Shown here in pieces: positions 25,412-33,698 of a stretch of DNA of 64,000 nt. The number at the start of each line of letters is the position of its first letter. Position 1 is the stretch's first letter. The stretch comes from Candidatus Melainabacteria bacterium (GTDB lineage: Bacteria; Cyanobacteriota; Vampirovibrionia; Obscuribacterales; Obscuribacteraceae), in the NCBI GenBank assembly GCA_017307165.1, contig JAFKGK010000002.1, positions 124,001 to 188,000 of the forward strand, written 5' to 3'. A model generated the notes under the pieces. The model had not been told where the DNA came from. It saw only the letters and a program-made list of their open reading frames with translations, and ran no database searches. A program made the position numbers and the translations under genes.

Positions 25412-26269
25412 TCAACGCGACAATAATCTTAAGCCTGTATTGAGCAAAGAGCTGCCCATGCCGTAGCCACCATAGCCATAAGGCATGCCGTAGCCGCCCA
25501 TGCCATATCCTCCCATACCGTAGCCGCCCATGCCATAGCTACCATAACCCCCATAGGGATTGAGCATGCTACCTAGGCCACCCATGCCGTATCCTCCCAT
25601 CCCATAACCACCATAGCCACCATAACCATAACCACTCATTGCGCGGGCAGCCATCATGCCGCCGGCAGCTCTCAATAGAGTAGAGCCAATGCCGCCCAAA
25701 GCACCAAGAGCAGCAGAACCCTTACCGGAACCACCTGTATTTGAGGATTGGGTGCTGGTATCAGCGGTCATCTGATTGAGCTCCTGGTCCATGCTCTGAC
25801 TCTGGTTTTGCTGGCTCTGAGAAACGCTGCCGCTAAAGGGTTGTATCTGTCCAGTAGGCTCGGGCGACTGTTGATATCCCTGGTTTTGTCCTGGTTGCAT
25901 CCAACCGGATTGCTGTAGGCTTGGCTGCTGCATATTTTGCTGCTGCATATTGGGCTGCTGTAGACTGGGCTGCTGTATATAAGACTGTTGTTGCGGATAA
26001 TAATTTTGCTGAGACTGTTGTTGATAGCTTTGTTGAGGCTGCTGTTGATAGCTTTGCTGGGGAATCTGGCTCTGGCCAGGTTGCATCCAACCTGATTGTT
26101 GTAGATTATTTTGATTGTTTTGTGTGCTCTGTAGATAGCTGCCAGGCGCATCTTGCTGAGCACAAGCAGGCAGACATATAAGCCCAAAGGCGCCGGTCGT
26201 ATAGACCAGCGCCAGAGTCATTTTGGCTGATAGCTTGTTGTATTTATTGTTTTTGCGTTTGTTGTACAT
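25412..26269 (-). CDS. Secreted Gln-rich / GYGMG-repeat protein
   Basis: 285-residue exported protein. A basic N-terminus and hydrophobic segment end near LPACAQ|Q. Residues about 40-170 are Gln/Asn/Tyr/Ser-rich (prion-like composition) with two copies of LQQSGWMQPGQ. A short Gly/Ala helix (GALGGIGSTLLRAAGGMMAARA) leads to a C-terminal tract of GYGMGG and GGYGGYG repeats, ending NTGLRLLSR. Gly-Tyr repeats of this kind occur in structural and adhesive proteins. It follows the CtpA-type protease by nine bases and overlaps or abuts the next low-complexity gene. No homolog is recognised. Matrix, adhesin or amyloid-like role is inference. Confidence 0.7.
   Translation of the reverse strand: MYNKRKNNKYNKLSAKMTLALVYTTGAFGLICLPACAQQDAPGSYLQSTQNNQNNLQQSGWMQPGQSQIPQQSYQQQPQQSYQQQSQQNYYPQQQSYIQQPSLQQPNMQQQNMQQPSLQQSGWMQPGQNQGYQQSPEPTGQIQPFSGSVSQSQQNQSQSMDQELNQMTADTSTQSSNTGGSGKGSAALGALGGIGSTLLRAAGGMMAARAMSGYGYGGYGGYGMGGYGMGGLGSMLNPYGGYGSYGMGGYGMGGYGMGGYGMPYGYGGYGMGSSLLNTGLRLLSR
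25454..25636 (-). repeat. Gly-Tyr-Gly-Met repeat block
   Basis: Repeats of 12-15 bases (CCATAGCC/CCCATGCC/GCCGTATCC families read on the plus strand) encode GYGMGG and GYGGYG in the C-terminal third of the secreted protein. Confidence 0.85.
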
Positions 26270-26278
26270 GGGCTTTGC

Positions 26279-27484
26279 CTATCGGGTGACGGCTACGTTA
26301 TTTACCGATGTGCGGATTGGAGCCTTGAGCGATGCGATTTTTTCTTTGAGCAACCGGGTTGCGACATTTTCTACTTCCTCTTTTTTGTCCACATAGATGT
26401 CGGGGATTACGCCGATCTTGTGTATATCGGCACCACTTGGTGTGAGGTAGCGAGATACGGTGATGTGGATAGCTGCGCCGCCCGGCAATCTATTGATCTC
26501 CTGGACGAGGCCTTTGCCAAAGGTCTTAGTGCCGACTATGGTGGCACGTCCATTATCTTTGAGTGCGCTCGCAAGGATCTCAGAAGCAGATGCGGAATCG
26601 TCGTTGACCAGCACGACCATGGGTTGTCTGGTGACGGGAGTGCCGTCAGCAATTTGAGTGTGGCGGCCATTGCGGCTGACGGTAGAGACGATGGCTCCGC
26701 CTTCGAGGAGGTAGTTGGAGATATCGAGGGCATTTGAGAGGAGCCCGCCTGGATTGTCTCTCAAGTCGACGACAAGGCCGTCGGCATTGGCGTATTTGTG
26801 CAAGGCAGCTTTAAACTCTTCGGCTGCATTGTTGGAGATAAAGGTATTGAGGCCGATATAACCGATATTGTTGGGCAAGAGGCGGGTGGTGACTGCTTTG
26901 ATGACGATTTGATCACGGGTGATGCTGACGCCATGGACCTGACCCTTGGTCTTGAGAGTAAGTTGCACGGTGGTGCCGATCTTGCCTCTGATATGGTCGG
27001 CCGCTTGCTCTGGAGTCATGCCGACTGCGTTGATGCCATCGACTGACACAATCTCATCTTCTTTGCGGACACCGGCTTTTTCGGCAGGGCCGTCTTCGAT
27101 GGTGCGAGCTACGATCAAATGTTCTTTGTCCTGGCGCAGGTTGATGCCGATACCGACTATGTGAGCATCGATAGCGTCGTTTTCGTCTTGAAAAGCACGA
27201 GGATCGAGAAATCTCGTGTAGGGGTCATTGAGAGACTCGAGCATGACTTTGATGCACTTGTAGGCATCCTGGTTATTTTTGATCTGACCATCAAACTTAT
27301 GCTCAAACTCGTTCCAGTTGCGACCATTAAAGTTTGAGTCAAAATAATTGTCTTTGACCAACTGCCAGGCTCTGTGATAAGTCTCGAGCGGCTGCGATCT
27401 GTGACCAGAAGCAGGCTGCAAGACTGTAGTGAGAGAAAGGCAAACAAGCGTGCAAATAGAAGCTATGCGCTTTAGTTGGCTCAT
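26279..27484 (-). CDS. C-terminal processing protease, S41 family (CtpA-like)
   Basis: 401-residue exported serine protease with PDZ domain. A signal peptide (about 1-27) leads to an N-terminal helical region (YHRAWQLVKDNYFDSNFNGRNW, DPYTRFLDPRAF). The PDZ spans about 110-190 (GPAEKAGVRKEDEIVSVDGINA). The catalytic core includes IGYIGLNTF, GLVVDLRDNPGGLL, the nucleophile Ser in NDDSASASEILASAL and the general-base Lys in TKTFGKGLVQ. Such enzymes trim C-termini of envelope proteins. I start at the ATG five or six bases after GGTGA. It heads an operon with two low-complexity secreted proteins, which are its likely substrates or partners by context. Confidence 0.92.
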   Translation of the reverse strand: MSQLKRIASICTLVCLSLTTVLQPASGHRSQPLETYHRAWQLVKDNYFDSNFNGRNWNEFEHKFDGQIKNNQDAYKCIKVMLESLNDPYTRFLDPRAFQDENDAIDAHIVGIGINLRQDKEHLIVARTIEDGPAEKAGVRKEDEIVSVDGINAVGMTPEQAADHIRGKIGTTVQLTLKTKGQVHGVSITRDQIVIKAVTTRLLPNNIGYIGLNTFISNNAAEEFKAALHKYANADGLVVDLRDNPGGLLSNALDISNYLLEGGAIVSTVSRNGRHTQIADGTPVTRQPMVVLVNDDSASASEILASALKDNGRATIVGTKTFGKGLVQEINRLPGGAAIHITVSRYLTPSGADIHKIGVIPDIYVDKKEEVENVATRLLKEKIASLKAPIRTSVNNVAVTR

Positions 27485-27608
27485 AGGAGTCACCAGGAAG
27501 GGTTATGTAGATAAATCGATATCCTCGCCCGCCTCGGCAATATTGTTTGACCGGGTCGTTAGAGGCTCGTATTTGTCTTATGCCCGCCTTAGCGTAATTT
27601 CATCACTC

Positions 27609-27636
27609 AAAAAATAAAGTTTTCCTCTTGAAAACT
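27609..27636 (-). terminator. Intrinsic terminator after ubiD
   Basis: On the minus strand AGTTTTC, a five-base loop and GAAAACT form a seven-base-pair stem followed by TTATTTTTT. It lies ten bases after the UbiD-family stop codon and separates that gene from the protease operon. Confidence 0.75.
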
Positions 27637-27645
27637 AAATATAGT

Positions 27646-29217
27646 CTATTTCTTGAAGCCGTAGCTCGCCCACTTTTCGTCGACCGTCTTTTTGACCGGT
27701 CTATCCATCACGATTGGCTTTGGCCATTCTCTCTCAAATCCCTCAGATTTCCATTTGCGAGTGGCATCGATACCGACCTTCGAGCCATAGCCCATGAGAG
27801 TTGAGGCGTGATCGAGGATGTCGAGCGGACCTTCGGCAAACATCATGTCTCGCTTGGGATCTGTATTGCCAAAAACATGGAGGGCCACCTGACTCAGATC
27901 GTGCACGTCCACGTCCTTGTCGAGAACTATGCAAAACTTGGTGAACATCAACTGTCCAAGGCCCCAAAAAGCACTCATCACTTTTTTTGCATGACCTGGG
28001 TATCTCTTATCGATGGATACGATCACACAATTGTGAAAAACACCTTCAAAAGGGAGATTCATATCGACTATCTCGGGCACTAGCATCTGCACCATGGGCA
28101 TAAAAATGCGTTCGGTCGCCTTGCCCAGGTAGCAGTCTTCTTGAGGAGGTTGACCGACGATGGTCGTCTGATATATCGGGTTTTTGCGATGGGTGACGGC
28201 AGTGACGTGAAATATGGGAAATAGACCGGCGAGGCTGTAAAAACCAGTGTGATCGCCAAAGGGGCCCTCTGTACGCAGTTCGTTCTGATCTACATAGCCT
28301 TCGATGATGATCTCGGCGTTGGCCGGTACCTCGAGGTCGATAGTTTTGCATTTTACTAGTCTGACTGGATTCTGCCTGAGAAAACCAGCAAAGATCAATT
28401 CGTCGATCTCGGGGGGAAGGGGCGCGGTGGCTGCATAAGTAACGGCGGGGTCGGCACCGAGGACCACTGCTACTTCCAATTTGTTGGGAGATTTTTCGTA
28501 TTCTTCTTTTTTGAAAAAGGTCCCATAGTTTGGTGGCTCAGTTGGTTGGGACGGGCCTTGGCTGAGATTTTGGGCTTGTTTTTGCTCCAATACGCTTCGT
28601 CTGGTCTCTTCAAAATTGCGAGCACCGTCATGGTGTTTGTGCCAGTGCATGCCAGTGGTGCAATTGTCGTATTTTTGCAGGCGATACATGCCGACATTGC
28701 GATTGCCGTGGCGCGGATCTTTGGTAATGATGGCGCCCATGGTGACAAATGGACCGCCGTCTTCGGGCCAGCACTTGAGGATCGGTATCTTGTCGAGCAT
28801 TGGGCGTTCTGGGTCGATCAAAACGACTTCCTGGCATGGTGCAGGGCCAGATACGATCTTGGGGGGGAATTTTCCCACCTCCATGATGGTAGGCAAAAAG
28901 GAAAGCTTATCCATAAAAGACTCAGGCACCTTGGGTTTGATAAATCCTCTTATGCGATCGGCGATGCTATTGAGGTCGTCGACCTCCAAGGCGAGATTCA
29001 TCCTTTCCATGGAGCCAAAAGCATTGATCAAGACGGGCATGTCGTAGCCTTTGACGTTCTCAAAGAGCAAGGCCTTGTTTTGCGATCCAGGCAATTTGCT
29101 CACGCGATCGGTGATCTCAGCAATTTCCAGATCGGCCGAGACTTCGCACTTGATCCGCATCAAGTGGCCTTTCTTCTCAAGCACATTGATAAATTCGCGT
29201 AGATCTTGATAAGCCAT
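27646..29217 (-). CDS. UbiD-family prenylated-FMN-dependent decarboxylase
   Basis: 523-residue enzyme of the UbiD family, which uses prenylated FMN made by UbiX to decarboxylate aromatic or alpha,beta-unsaturated acids. Typical sequence includes LREFINVLEKKGHLMRI near the start, NVGMYRLQKYD and WHKHHDGA (prFMN and metal site), and IIEGYVDQNELRTEGPFGDHTGFY with the conserved Glu-Arg-Glu region. The end has GVFHNCVIVSIDKRYPGHAKKV. With mqnE in the same window, a role in the late futalosine-menaquinone pathway or a UbiD-like quinone step is plausible but not proven by sequence. AAGGGA lies upstream of the ATG, and a clear terminator follows. Confidence 0.88.
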   Translation of the reverse strand: MAYQDLREFINVLEKKGHLMRIKCEVSADLEIAEITDRVSKLPGSQNKALLFENVKGYDMPVLINAFGSMERMNLALEVDDLNSIADRIRGFIKPKVPESFMDKLSFLPTIMEVGKFPPKIVSGPAPCQEVVLIDPERPMLDKIPILKCWPEDGGPFVTMGAIITKDPRHGNRNVGMYRLQKYDNCTTGMHWHKHHDGARNFEETRRSVLEQKQAQNLSQGPSQPTEPPNYGTFFKKEEYEKSPNKLEVAVVLGADPAVTYAATAPLPPEIDELIFAGFLRQNPVRLVKCKTIDLEVPANAEIIIEGYVDQNELRTEGPFGDHTGFYSLAGLFPIFHVTAVTHRKNPIYQTTIVGQPPQEDCYLGKATERIFMPMVQMLVPEIVDMNLPFEGVFHNCVIVSIDKRYPGHAKKVMSAFWGLGQLMFTKFCIVLDKDVDVHDLSQVALHVFGNTDPKRDMMFAEGPLDILDHASTLMGYGSKVGIDATRKWKSEGFEREWPKPIVMDRPVKKTVDEKWASYGFKK

Positions 29218-29285
29218 GGTCTTCCCTTAGTTTATGTCTGCAAATAATGATATCTTGTGATTAGAGCAAAAAAAGGAGGCCCATT

Positions 29286-29393
29286 ATGCATTTTCTCAAC
29301 GGCAGACAGGGATTTTTTTGCATCCTGTGCATACTCATGGCCTGTTGTCTTGGTTTCATCTGCCTCAGCTCGACATTTGGTCCCGCTGCTTGA
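29286..29393 (+). CDS. 35-residue single-pass membrane peptide
   Basis: A short open frame that begins six bases after a perfect AGGAGG (29274-29279). The product has a polar, basic start (MHFLNGRQG) and then about 20 strongly hydrophobic, Cys-rich residues (FFCILCILMACCLGFICL), ending SSTFGPAA. That is the profile of a small transmembrane peptide or toxin-like hydrophobic peptide. It is divergent from ubiD and convergent with the large lipoprotein gene. No family is recognised. Support is the ideal ribosome-binding site plus a clean hydrophobic pattern. Conservation is unknown. Confidence 0.55.
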   Translation: MHFLNGRQGFFCILCILMACCLGFICLSSTFGPAA

Positions 29394-29414
29394 TCTTTAA
29401 GGTGGTTTACACGG

Positions 29415-31709
29415 CTATAGGGTAGCTTCGGCGACAAAGTCGATCTGTGTGCCCTGCAGGGTAGGCTTAGTGGCAAATTGTTTGATTTTCATGCGCTTGA
29501 CGAGGCTTTTTTTGTCAGCTCGGTCAAAGAGTCTGATCTTGTCTTTGATTACGAGAGGCTGGCCTTTTTTTTCATCAAAGATTTGAGACTTTTTGATTTC
29601 AGCGATGATGATACTGCGTTCTGCCTTTTGCAAGATGCCTGTATTGACTTTACTCCAGTCGAGATCGAGGTCTTTGGGTTGTTTAAAGTGCATGGATAAT
29701 TCGTATTGGAGCACACTGCAATTGAGAGAATGCCGCGGCTCAAACTTGTAGCTGACGGTGCCAGTACCGGATACGGTGGCGCTTGCCGACCAGGGCAGTG
29801 GCTTCCATTTTGTATCCTTTTTAAAAATAGCTCCAATGCCACCTTTCTCCACTTCGCCTGAGATTTTGACATCGGCAGTGGCGGTAAAATCTGCCTGGTT
29901 GGCGGTATCAAATTTGATATTGTCCAGGGTCGGATTTTGTACAGTGATCTCTTTGAGTCTACCGTTGCGATAGCGCCAGGTCTGGTTTTTGAGGATCATC
30001 TGATCGAGTTCCCAGCTTTTTGATTTTGGCAGGTCCTGAGCCAGGACATCGCTCAATTCGTGGCTCTTGATGAGGATAGTACATTTTTTGAGAAAGACCT
30101 GAGTCTGGTTTTTTTGGTTTGCAATCTGCAATCCTCGTACTGCTATGTCGGCCGCCTCATTGCCCAGCTCAGCGAGTTGAGGGATACTCAAATCCAGATT
30201 GGAGTCGAGCGAGATTTCTTGATCGACAATCACGTTGAGATTGCCTTTGAGATTAGTCAATACGAGTTCGTCGTCCTGTGACTTGAGCGTTGCCTTGCGC
30301 GAATTGATGACGAGAGGATAGCTTGCCTTGAGCTGCCCGTTTTCTTTGATCACGCCAAGTTCCATGCCTTTGGCGATGTTGAGCTGTGAGCCTTTGTCGC
30401 AGACCAGATCAAAGGAGTTTTTGGCGCTCTCCCAAACGACCTTGTCCAGGTTTGACTTGCCTTGAGTGATCTTAAAGTCGATGTCTCCAGTTCTTAATAG
30501 CTGGATTGTTCCGAGATTGACGTTTGACAGATGGAGCTGGAGATTGGTCGACGGTCTGACTATAGTGACGTGAGCCTTATCTGCCATGGCCTTGTCGTGG
30601 GTCTTAAAAAAGGTCTCGGCTATCTGGTCGCCGACCTGGATCGATAGCTCGGCAGGTTCTTTTGCGGGCAAGTGAGCCTTGACGTTAAATGTCTTGCCAT
30701 TGATCTCCACATCGCTATTTTGGAGAGCCATGACTGCCTCCATTGCAAAATAAGCCTTGTGTGTCTCATCGCCTTCGGCCCAGTCGAACGATTTGAGATC
30801 GATGTCTACGATCCTGCTGCGTGTCAGGTTTTGCTTGTACTTGCCAAACTTGAAGGTGCAATCGTTGAGACGGATACTCTGATCGCGAGGTGTACTCAAG
30901 GACAGTTGCTGACCTTTTCTCCGGATGTTGAGCATGGCCTTCATGGTGCCACCATCAAAAGTGCAATCTACTTTGGGAGCAGCAAAGTGACTGCCAGTGA
31001 GAAAATCGATATCCAAGAGGCAGGCCCCACGGTAATCGGCATTTTCATCCACTATGAGACTGGTGAGCATCACTTGCGAATTTTTGCCTACATGAAAGCA
31101 CTGATCCTGCACAACGAGTTTGGCACCCGGCCTGAGGTGCATGGTGGCCGAATGGATCACCAGTTTTTGTACAAGAGATGCCACATCATCGTTTTTGGTG
31201 CTGGCTAAAATCGGTTGTTCGATCATCTCTACAACAAAGGCCCCTAGCGAACGCATGAGGTCCACCTCGGCTGTTACTGTGCCTTTCTTTAATTCGACTT
31301 TTTGCGGGATGGTCACGCCAGCAATGGCAAATGGATGACTCGTGGTGAGCAATCCAGTAGCATCTTTTGTGCTGATAGATGAGGGGTCATCTATCGGCAA
31401 ATCGAGATCGATGGCAAATTTTGTATCTTCTCCGATGCGCACGCTCTTGCCATTGATGCGGTATTCGCCTTTGGCAAAGGTGCCAGAAGCTTTGATTTTG
31501 AAATCGCTGGTGGCTTGCGTAATCCGCTTGAGGAGGGGATCTTTTACCTGTATGTCAAAATCGGCTTTGATACAAGCCTTTTGAGCCGTATCGCCCTGAT
31601 TTTGCATTTGGTCGAGGGATTTTTTACCGCAAGCGCTGATGCTGTTTAGCGAGGCCAGGGCCAGTATGGCGCAGATCGCTGTAAAAATTGCATTTTTTTT
31701 AGCTTGCAT
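29415..31709 (-). CDS. Large predicted lipoprotein of unknown function
   Basis: 764-residue protein that I do not recognise. Residues 1-27 form a lipoprotein signal (hydrophobic AICAILALASLNS, lipobox ISAC with Cys as residue +1). The mature protein is beta-rich, with alternating polar/hydrophobic strands and repeated themes such as KVELKKGTVTAEVDL, CTFKFGKYKQN, LQLHLSNVNLGTIQLLRTGD and LTNLKGNLNVIVDQEISLD. This resembles the long strand ladders of AsmA/DUF748-type proteins, but only in general pattern. It has no enzymatic motif. A GGAAG sits close before the ATG. It is a single gene between the small peptide gene and a PDZ protein. Outer-envelope location is inferred from the lipobox. Confidence 0.65.
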   Translation of the reverse strand: MQAKKNAIFTAICAILALASLNSISACGKKSLDQMQNQGDTAQKACIKADFDIQVKDPLLKRITQATSDFKIKASGTFAKGEYRINGKSVRIGEDTKFAIDLDLPIDDPSSISTKDATGLLTTSHPFAIAGVTIPQKVELKKGTVTAEVDLMRSLGAFVVEMIEQPILASTKNDDVASLVQKLVIHSATMHLRPGAKLVVQDQCFHVGKNSQVMLTSLIVDENADYRGACLLDIDFLTGSHFAAPKVDCTFDGGTMKAMLNIRRKGQQLSLSTPRDQSIRLNDCTFKFGKYKQNLTRSRIVDIDLKSFDWAEGDETHKAYFAMEAVMALQNSDVEINGKTFNVKAHLPAKEPAELSIQVGDQIAETFFKTHDKAMADKAHVTIVRPSTNLQLHLSNVNLGTIQLLRTGDIDFKITQGKSNLDKVVWESAKNSFDLVCDKGSQLNIAKGMELGVIKENGQLKASYPLVINSRKATLKSQDDELVLTNLKGNLNVIVDQEISLDSNLDLSIPQLAELGNEAADIAVRGLQIANQKNQTQVFLKKCTILIKSHELSDVLAQDLPKSKSWELDQMILKNQTWRYRNGRLKEITVQNPTLDNIKFDTANQADFTATADVKISGEVEKGGIGAIFKKDTKWKPLPWSASATVSGTGTVSYKFEPRHSLNCSVLQYELSMHFKQPKDLDLDWSKVNTGILQKAERSIIIAEIKKSQIFDEKKGQPLVIKDKIRLFDRADKKSLVKRMKIKQFATKPTLQGTQIDFVAEATL

Positions 31710-31751
31710 GATCTTCCAGATATTATTGTGACGATTGCCAATTCGTGCATT

Positions 31752-32609
31752 CTACTTGCCTCTAGCATACGCCTTCATTTCGGTTTCACCCGTTATTCTT
31801 TCTAATTGTGTTTGCATGATTTGCAAAGGCATGGCTCTAAAGCCCAGTTTAATCACGTCTCGCCCTTTAATGTACTCTTGGGCATTGGCTGTCAAAAAAA
31901 GAGCATAATCATTTTGCCTTAGATCCATGGCCTCCAATAGAGGCCTTATATCCGGGTTTTCGCAATCCAGCTGGATGAGTTGAATCAATGCTAGTTTGTG
32001 ACGATCATTTTCTTTGTTTATGTGAGCAATGGCTCTAGTCAAAGGCGTAAACTTGCTCGTATTGCCTTTATAAAACTCGATCACGATGGGACCCTCTTGG
32101 ACCTGATGTTTGATAAAGCTCGGCATAGTAGCCAGGGGGTCGGGCATATCAGCCCTATTTTTATCGCGTTTTTGCATCAAGTCCAGATCAGCAAGATTGA
32201 GATCGAGCGGCCCCTTTGATTTTTGCAGAGGTACTTCGATCTGGAGCTTTTGTTTTTCGTCGGCGACAGCCAATTGCACCACTGCAGGTTTGGTTGCACT
32301 GAGGTGATTGAGGATCTGTTGCCGATTGAGAAAGGCCGCTGTGATGCCGTCGATTTTGTCCACCTTTTGACCGGCTCGCAAGCCATTTTTGTAGGCCTGT
32401 GATTTTTTGTGTATGGATGTGATGAAAGGTTGGAGATCATCGACATAGTCAATGGAAAAATCGCACTGGTAAGGTCTATCCCGAGGCGCCACCGCAGATA
32501 GGGGCGTCTCGAAAAAGTAAAAGTTTTTGCCGCTTGCCTTGATGATCGTCGCTGCCGCGACAAGCGGCAGGACAAAAAATGTCGCTAGGGTCATCCAGGA
32601 TTTGTTCAT
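31752..32609 (-). CDS. Membrane-anchored PDZ protein with thioredoxin-like C-terminal region
   Basis: 285-residue protein. A hydrophobic N-terminal segment (LATFFVLPLVAAATIIKA) is a signal anchor. Residues about 50-135 look like a PDZ domain (KKSQAYKNGLRAGQKVDKID, LNHLSATKPAVVQLAV). Residues about 165-285 follow thioredoxin-fold order (GPIVIEFYKGNTSKFTPLTR, LALIQLIQLDCENPDIRPL, DYALFLTANAQEYIKG), but the usual CxxC position reads KGNTSK, so it would be redox-inactive. The start is uncertain: an ATG at 32657 would add 16 residues, and neither has a good ribosome-binding site. Domain calls are by pattern and tentative. Confidence 0.6.
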   Translation of the reverse strand: MNKSWMTLATFFVLPLVAAATIIKASGKNFYFFETPLSAVAPRDRPYQCDFSIDYVDDLQPFITSIHKKSQAYKNGLRAGQKVDKIDGITAAFLNRQQILNHLSATKPAVVQLAVADEKQKLQIEVPLQKSKGPLDLNLADLDLMQKRDKNRADMPDPLATMPSFIKHQVQEGPIVIEFYKGNTSKFTPLTRAIAHINKENDRHKLALIQLIQLDCENPDIRPLLEAMDLRQNDYALFLTANAQEYIKGRDVIKLGFRAMPLQIMQTQLERITGETEMKAYARGK

Positions 32610-32660
32610 GCAGCAAAGATACTTAAAGGCTGAACAATAAAATATAGGGTTTTTCATGAT

Positions 32661-32740
32661 CCTTGACAACTGTGAATTCTTTGCGTTTTCGTTGCAAATC
32701 CTTGACAACCCTTGACCGCTGGCCCGTTGGGAGTTAGAAC
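32661..32740 (+). promoter_or_regulatory. Repeated TTGACA elements and candidate promoter of the LRV gene
   Basis: The 12-base string ATCCTTGACAAC occurs at 32659-32670 and 32699-32710. Just after it TTGACC (32712-32717), a 17-base spacer and TAGAAC (32735-32740) form a plausible sigma-70-type promoter about 105 bases before the next ATG. The repeated -35-like units could be tandem promoters or operator half-sites. Confidence 0.4.
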
Positions 32741-32846
32741 AGAAGTATGGAGGGAGTATGGAGAGAAATATAGGATGGGACCTAGAACACGACAGGCGAG
32801 CCTAGGAGAACCAGCAATTTAAAGAAAAGCAGGAGGAGGTCTCCAA

Positions 32847-33332
32847 ATGAGCGAACAGCTTAATCATTTTCACCCCGAAGTGTTTCCGCACTATCTCGAA
32901 GCCGGGAAGCAGAACACATCGCCAATCCGCCTTAGCGAACTGGCTCGTCACGGACATCATAAGGTGCGTATCAGGGTAGCCGAAAATCCAAAGTCGCCGG
33001 CATTTGTACTCGAAAAATTGACTCAAGATGCCTCACCCGAGGTCAGGGCCTGTATCGTCTCCAATCCCAACGTCACCAAGGATATATTGCTTGCTTTGAG
33101 TCACGACTCTGATGCTTCTGTACGACTGGCAGTCGCCGAAGAAGTGAGTACACCCTTTGAGATACTCAATCGACTCGCCCATGACAGCAATCCTTATATT
33201 TGCACTGCAGCCATCAAGACAGTAAAGCGTCTGCAGGCTAACGGGCAATTTGATGGAGACCGCGCAGTACTGCGCCGGATCTTCAATCTCGGACTCGAAC
33301 AATCAGGTCGTTTCGAAGCAATCCAGCTTTAG
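32847..33332 (+). CDS. Leucine-rich-repeat-variant (LRV/HEAT-like) protein
   Basis: 161-residue helical-repeat protein. Three or four units of about 24 residues follow the LRV pattern LAxxxxxxVRxxVAxNPxxPxxxLxxLxxD: LARHGHHKVRIRVAENPKSP, LTQDASPEVRACIVSNPNVT, LSHDSDASVRLAVAEEVSTP and LAHDSNPYICTAAIKTV. Such repeats form curved solenoids for protein binding. It lacks the Cys cluster of the Azotobacter LRV protein. A run of AGGAGGAGG ends about seven bases before the ATG, and the 5' leader is purine-rich, so it is probably well translated. It has no signal peptide, so cytoplasmic. Partner unknown. Confidence 0.8.
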   Translation: MSEQLNHFHPEVFPHYLEAGKQNTSPIRLSELARHGHHKVRIRVAENPKSPAFVLEKLTQDASPEVRACIVSNPNVTKDILLALSHDSDASVRLAVAEEVSTPFEILNRLAHDSNPYICTAAIKTVKRLQANGQFDGDRAVLRRIFNLGLEQSGRFEAIQL

Positions 33333-33386
33333 GCAAAGCGCACGGCTAATTCAATAATTCAATAGGTTTGTTGTGATTCTGGGCCT

Positions 33387-33602
33387 CTACTCTTCGTAGG
33401 GGCTCAGTCTCTTTACTAGATCGGCAAGCCATAGCAGGATCTCTTGCTGCCGCTCATCAGCTAGATGCACTATATTTGCAGGCTCAGAGGCCTGGCTATA
33501 TGGAGCACTCGTCAGAGTTGCGCTTTGTGTGTGCAAAACATTGAGATTGGTCAAAAACTCAGCCATGCTTTGTTGCTGCCCGTGTGAGACGCATATATCC
33601 AA
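33387..33602 (-). CDS. Possible small hypothetical protein
   Basis: 71-codon frame in an otherwise gene-free stretch of 366 bases between the LRV gene and rdgB. The product (polar, ending HLADERQQEILLWLADLVKRL) has a convincing amphipathic C-terminal helix but no family signature. The ATG lacks a clear ribbon of purines upstream. It may be real, or the region may be non-coding. The remaining bases on either side hold only short A/T-rich stretches, and a GCCTCTAC/GTAGGGGC hairpin overlaps the frame's end. Confidence 0.3.
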   Translation of the reverse strand: MDICVSHGQQQSMAEFLTNLNVLHTQSATLTSAPYSQASEPANIVHLADERQQEILLWLADLVKRLSPYEE

Positions 33603-33698
33603 ATTAGTCTAAGGCCAGCCACTCCGCTTTGCATGAAAAAATGTTGTACTACAATGTGTAAAGAGTCGCTCAGCAAATAGATTTTTTATAGAGCTATT

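Noticed and set aside
29261..29476. 71-codon minus-strand frame opposite the small membrane peptide
   Set aside because: It overlaps the end of the lipoprotein gene in another frame and has no ribosome-binding site, while the plus strand has a perfect AGGAGG.
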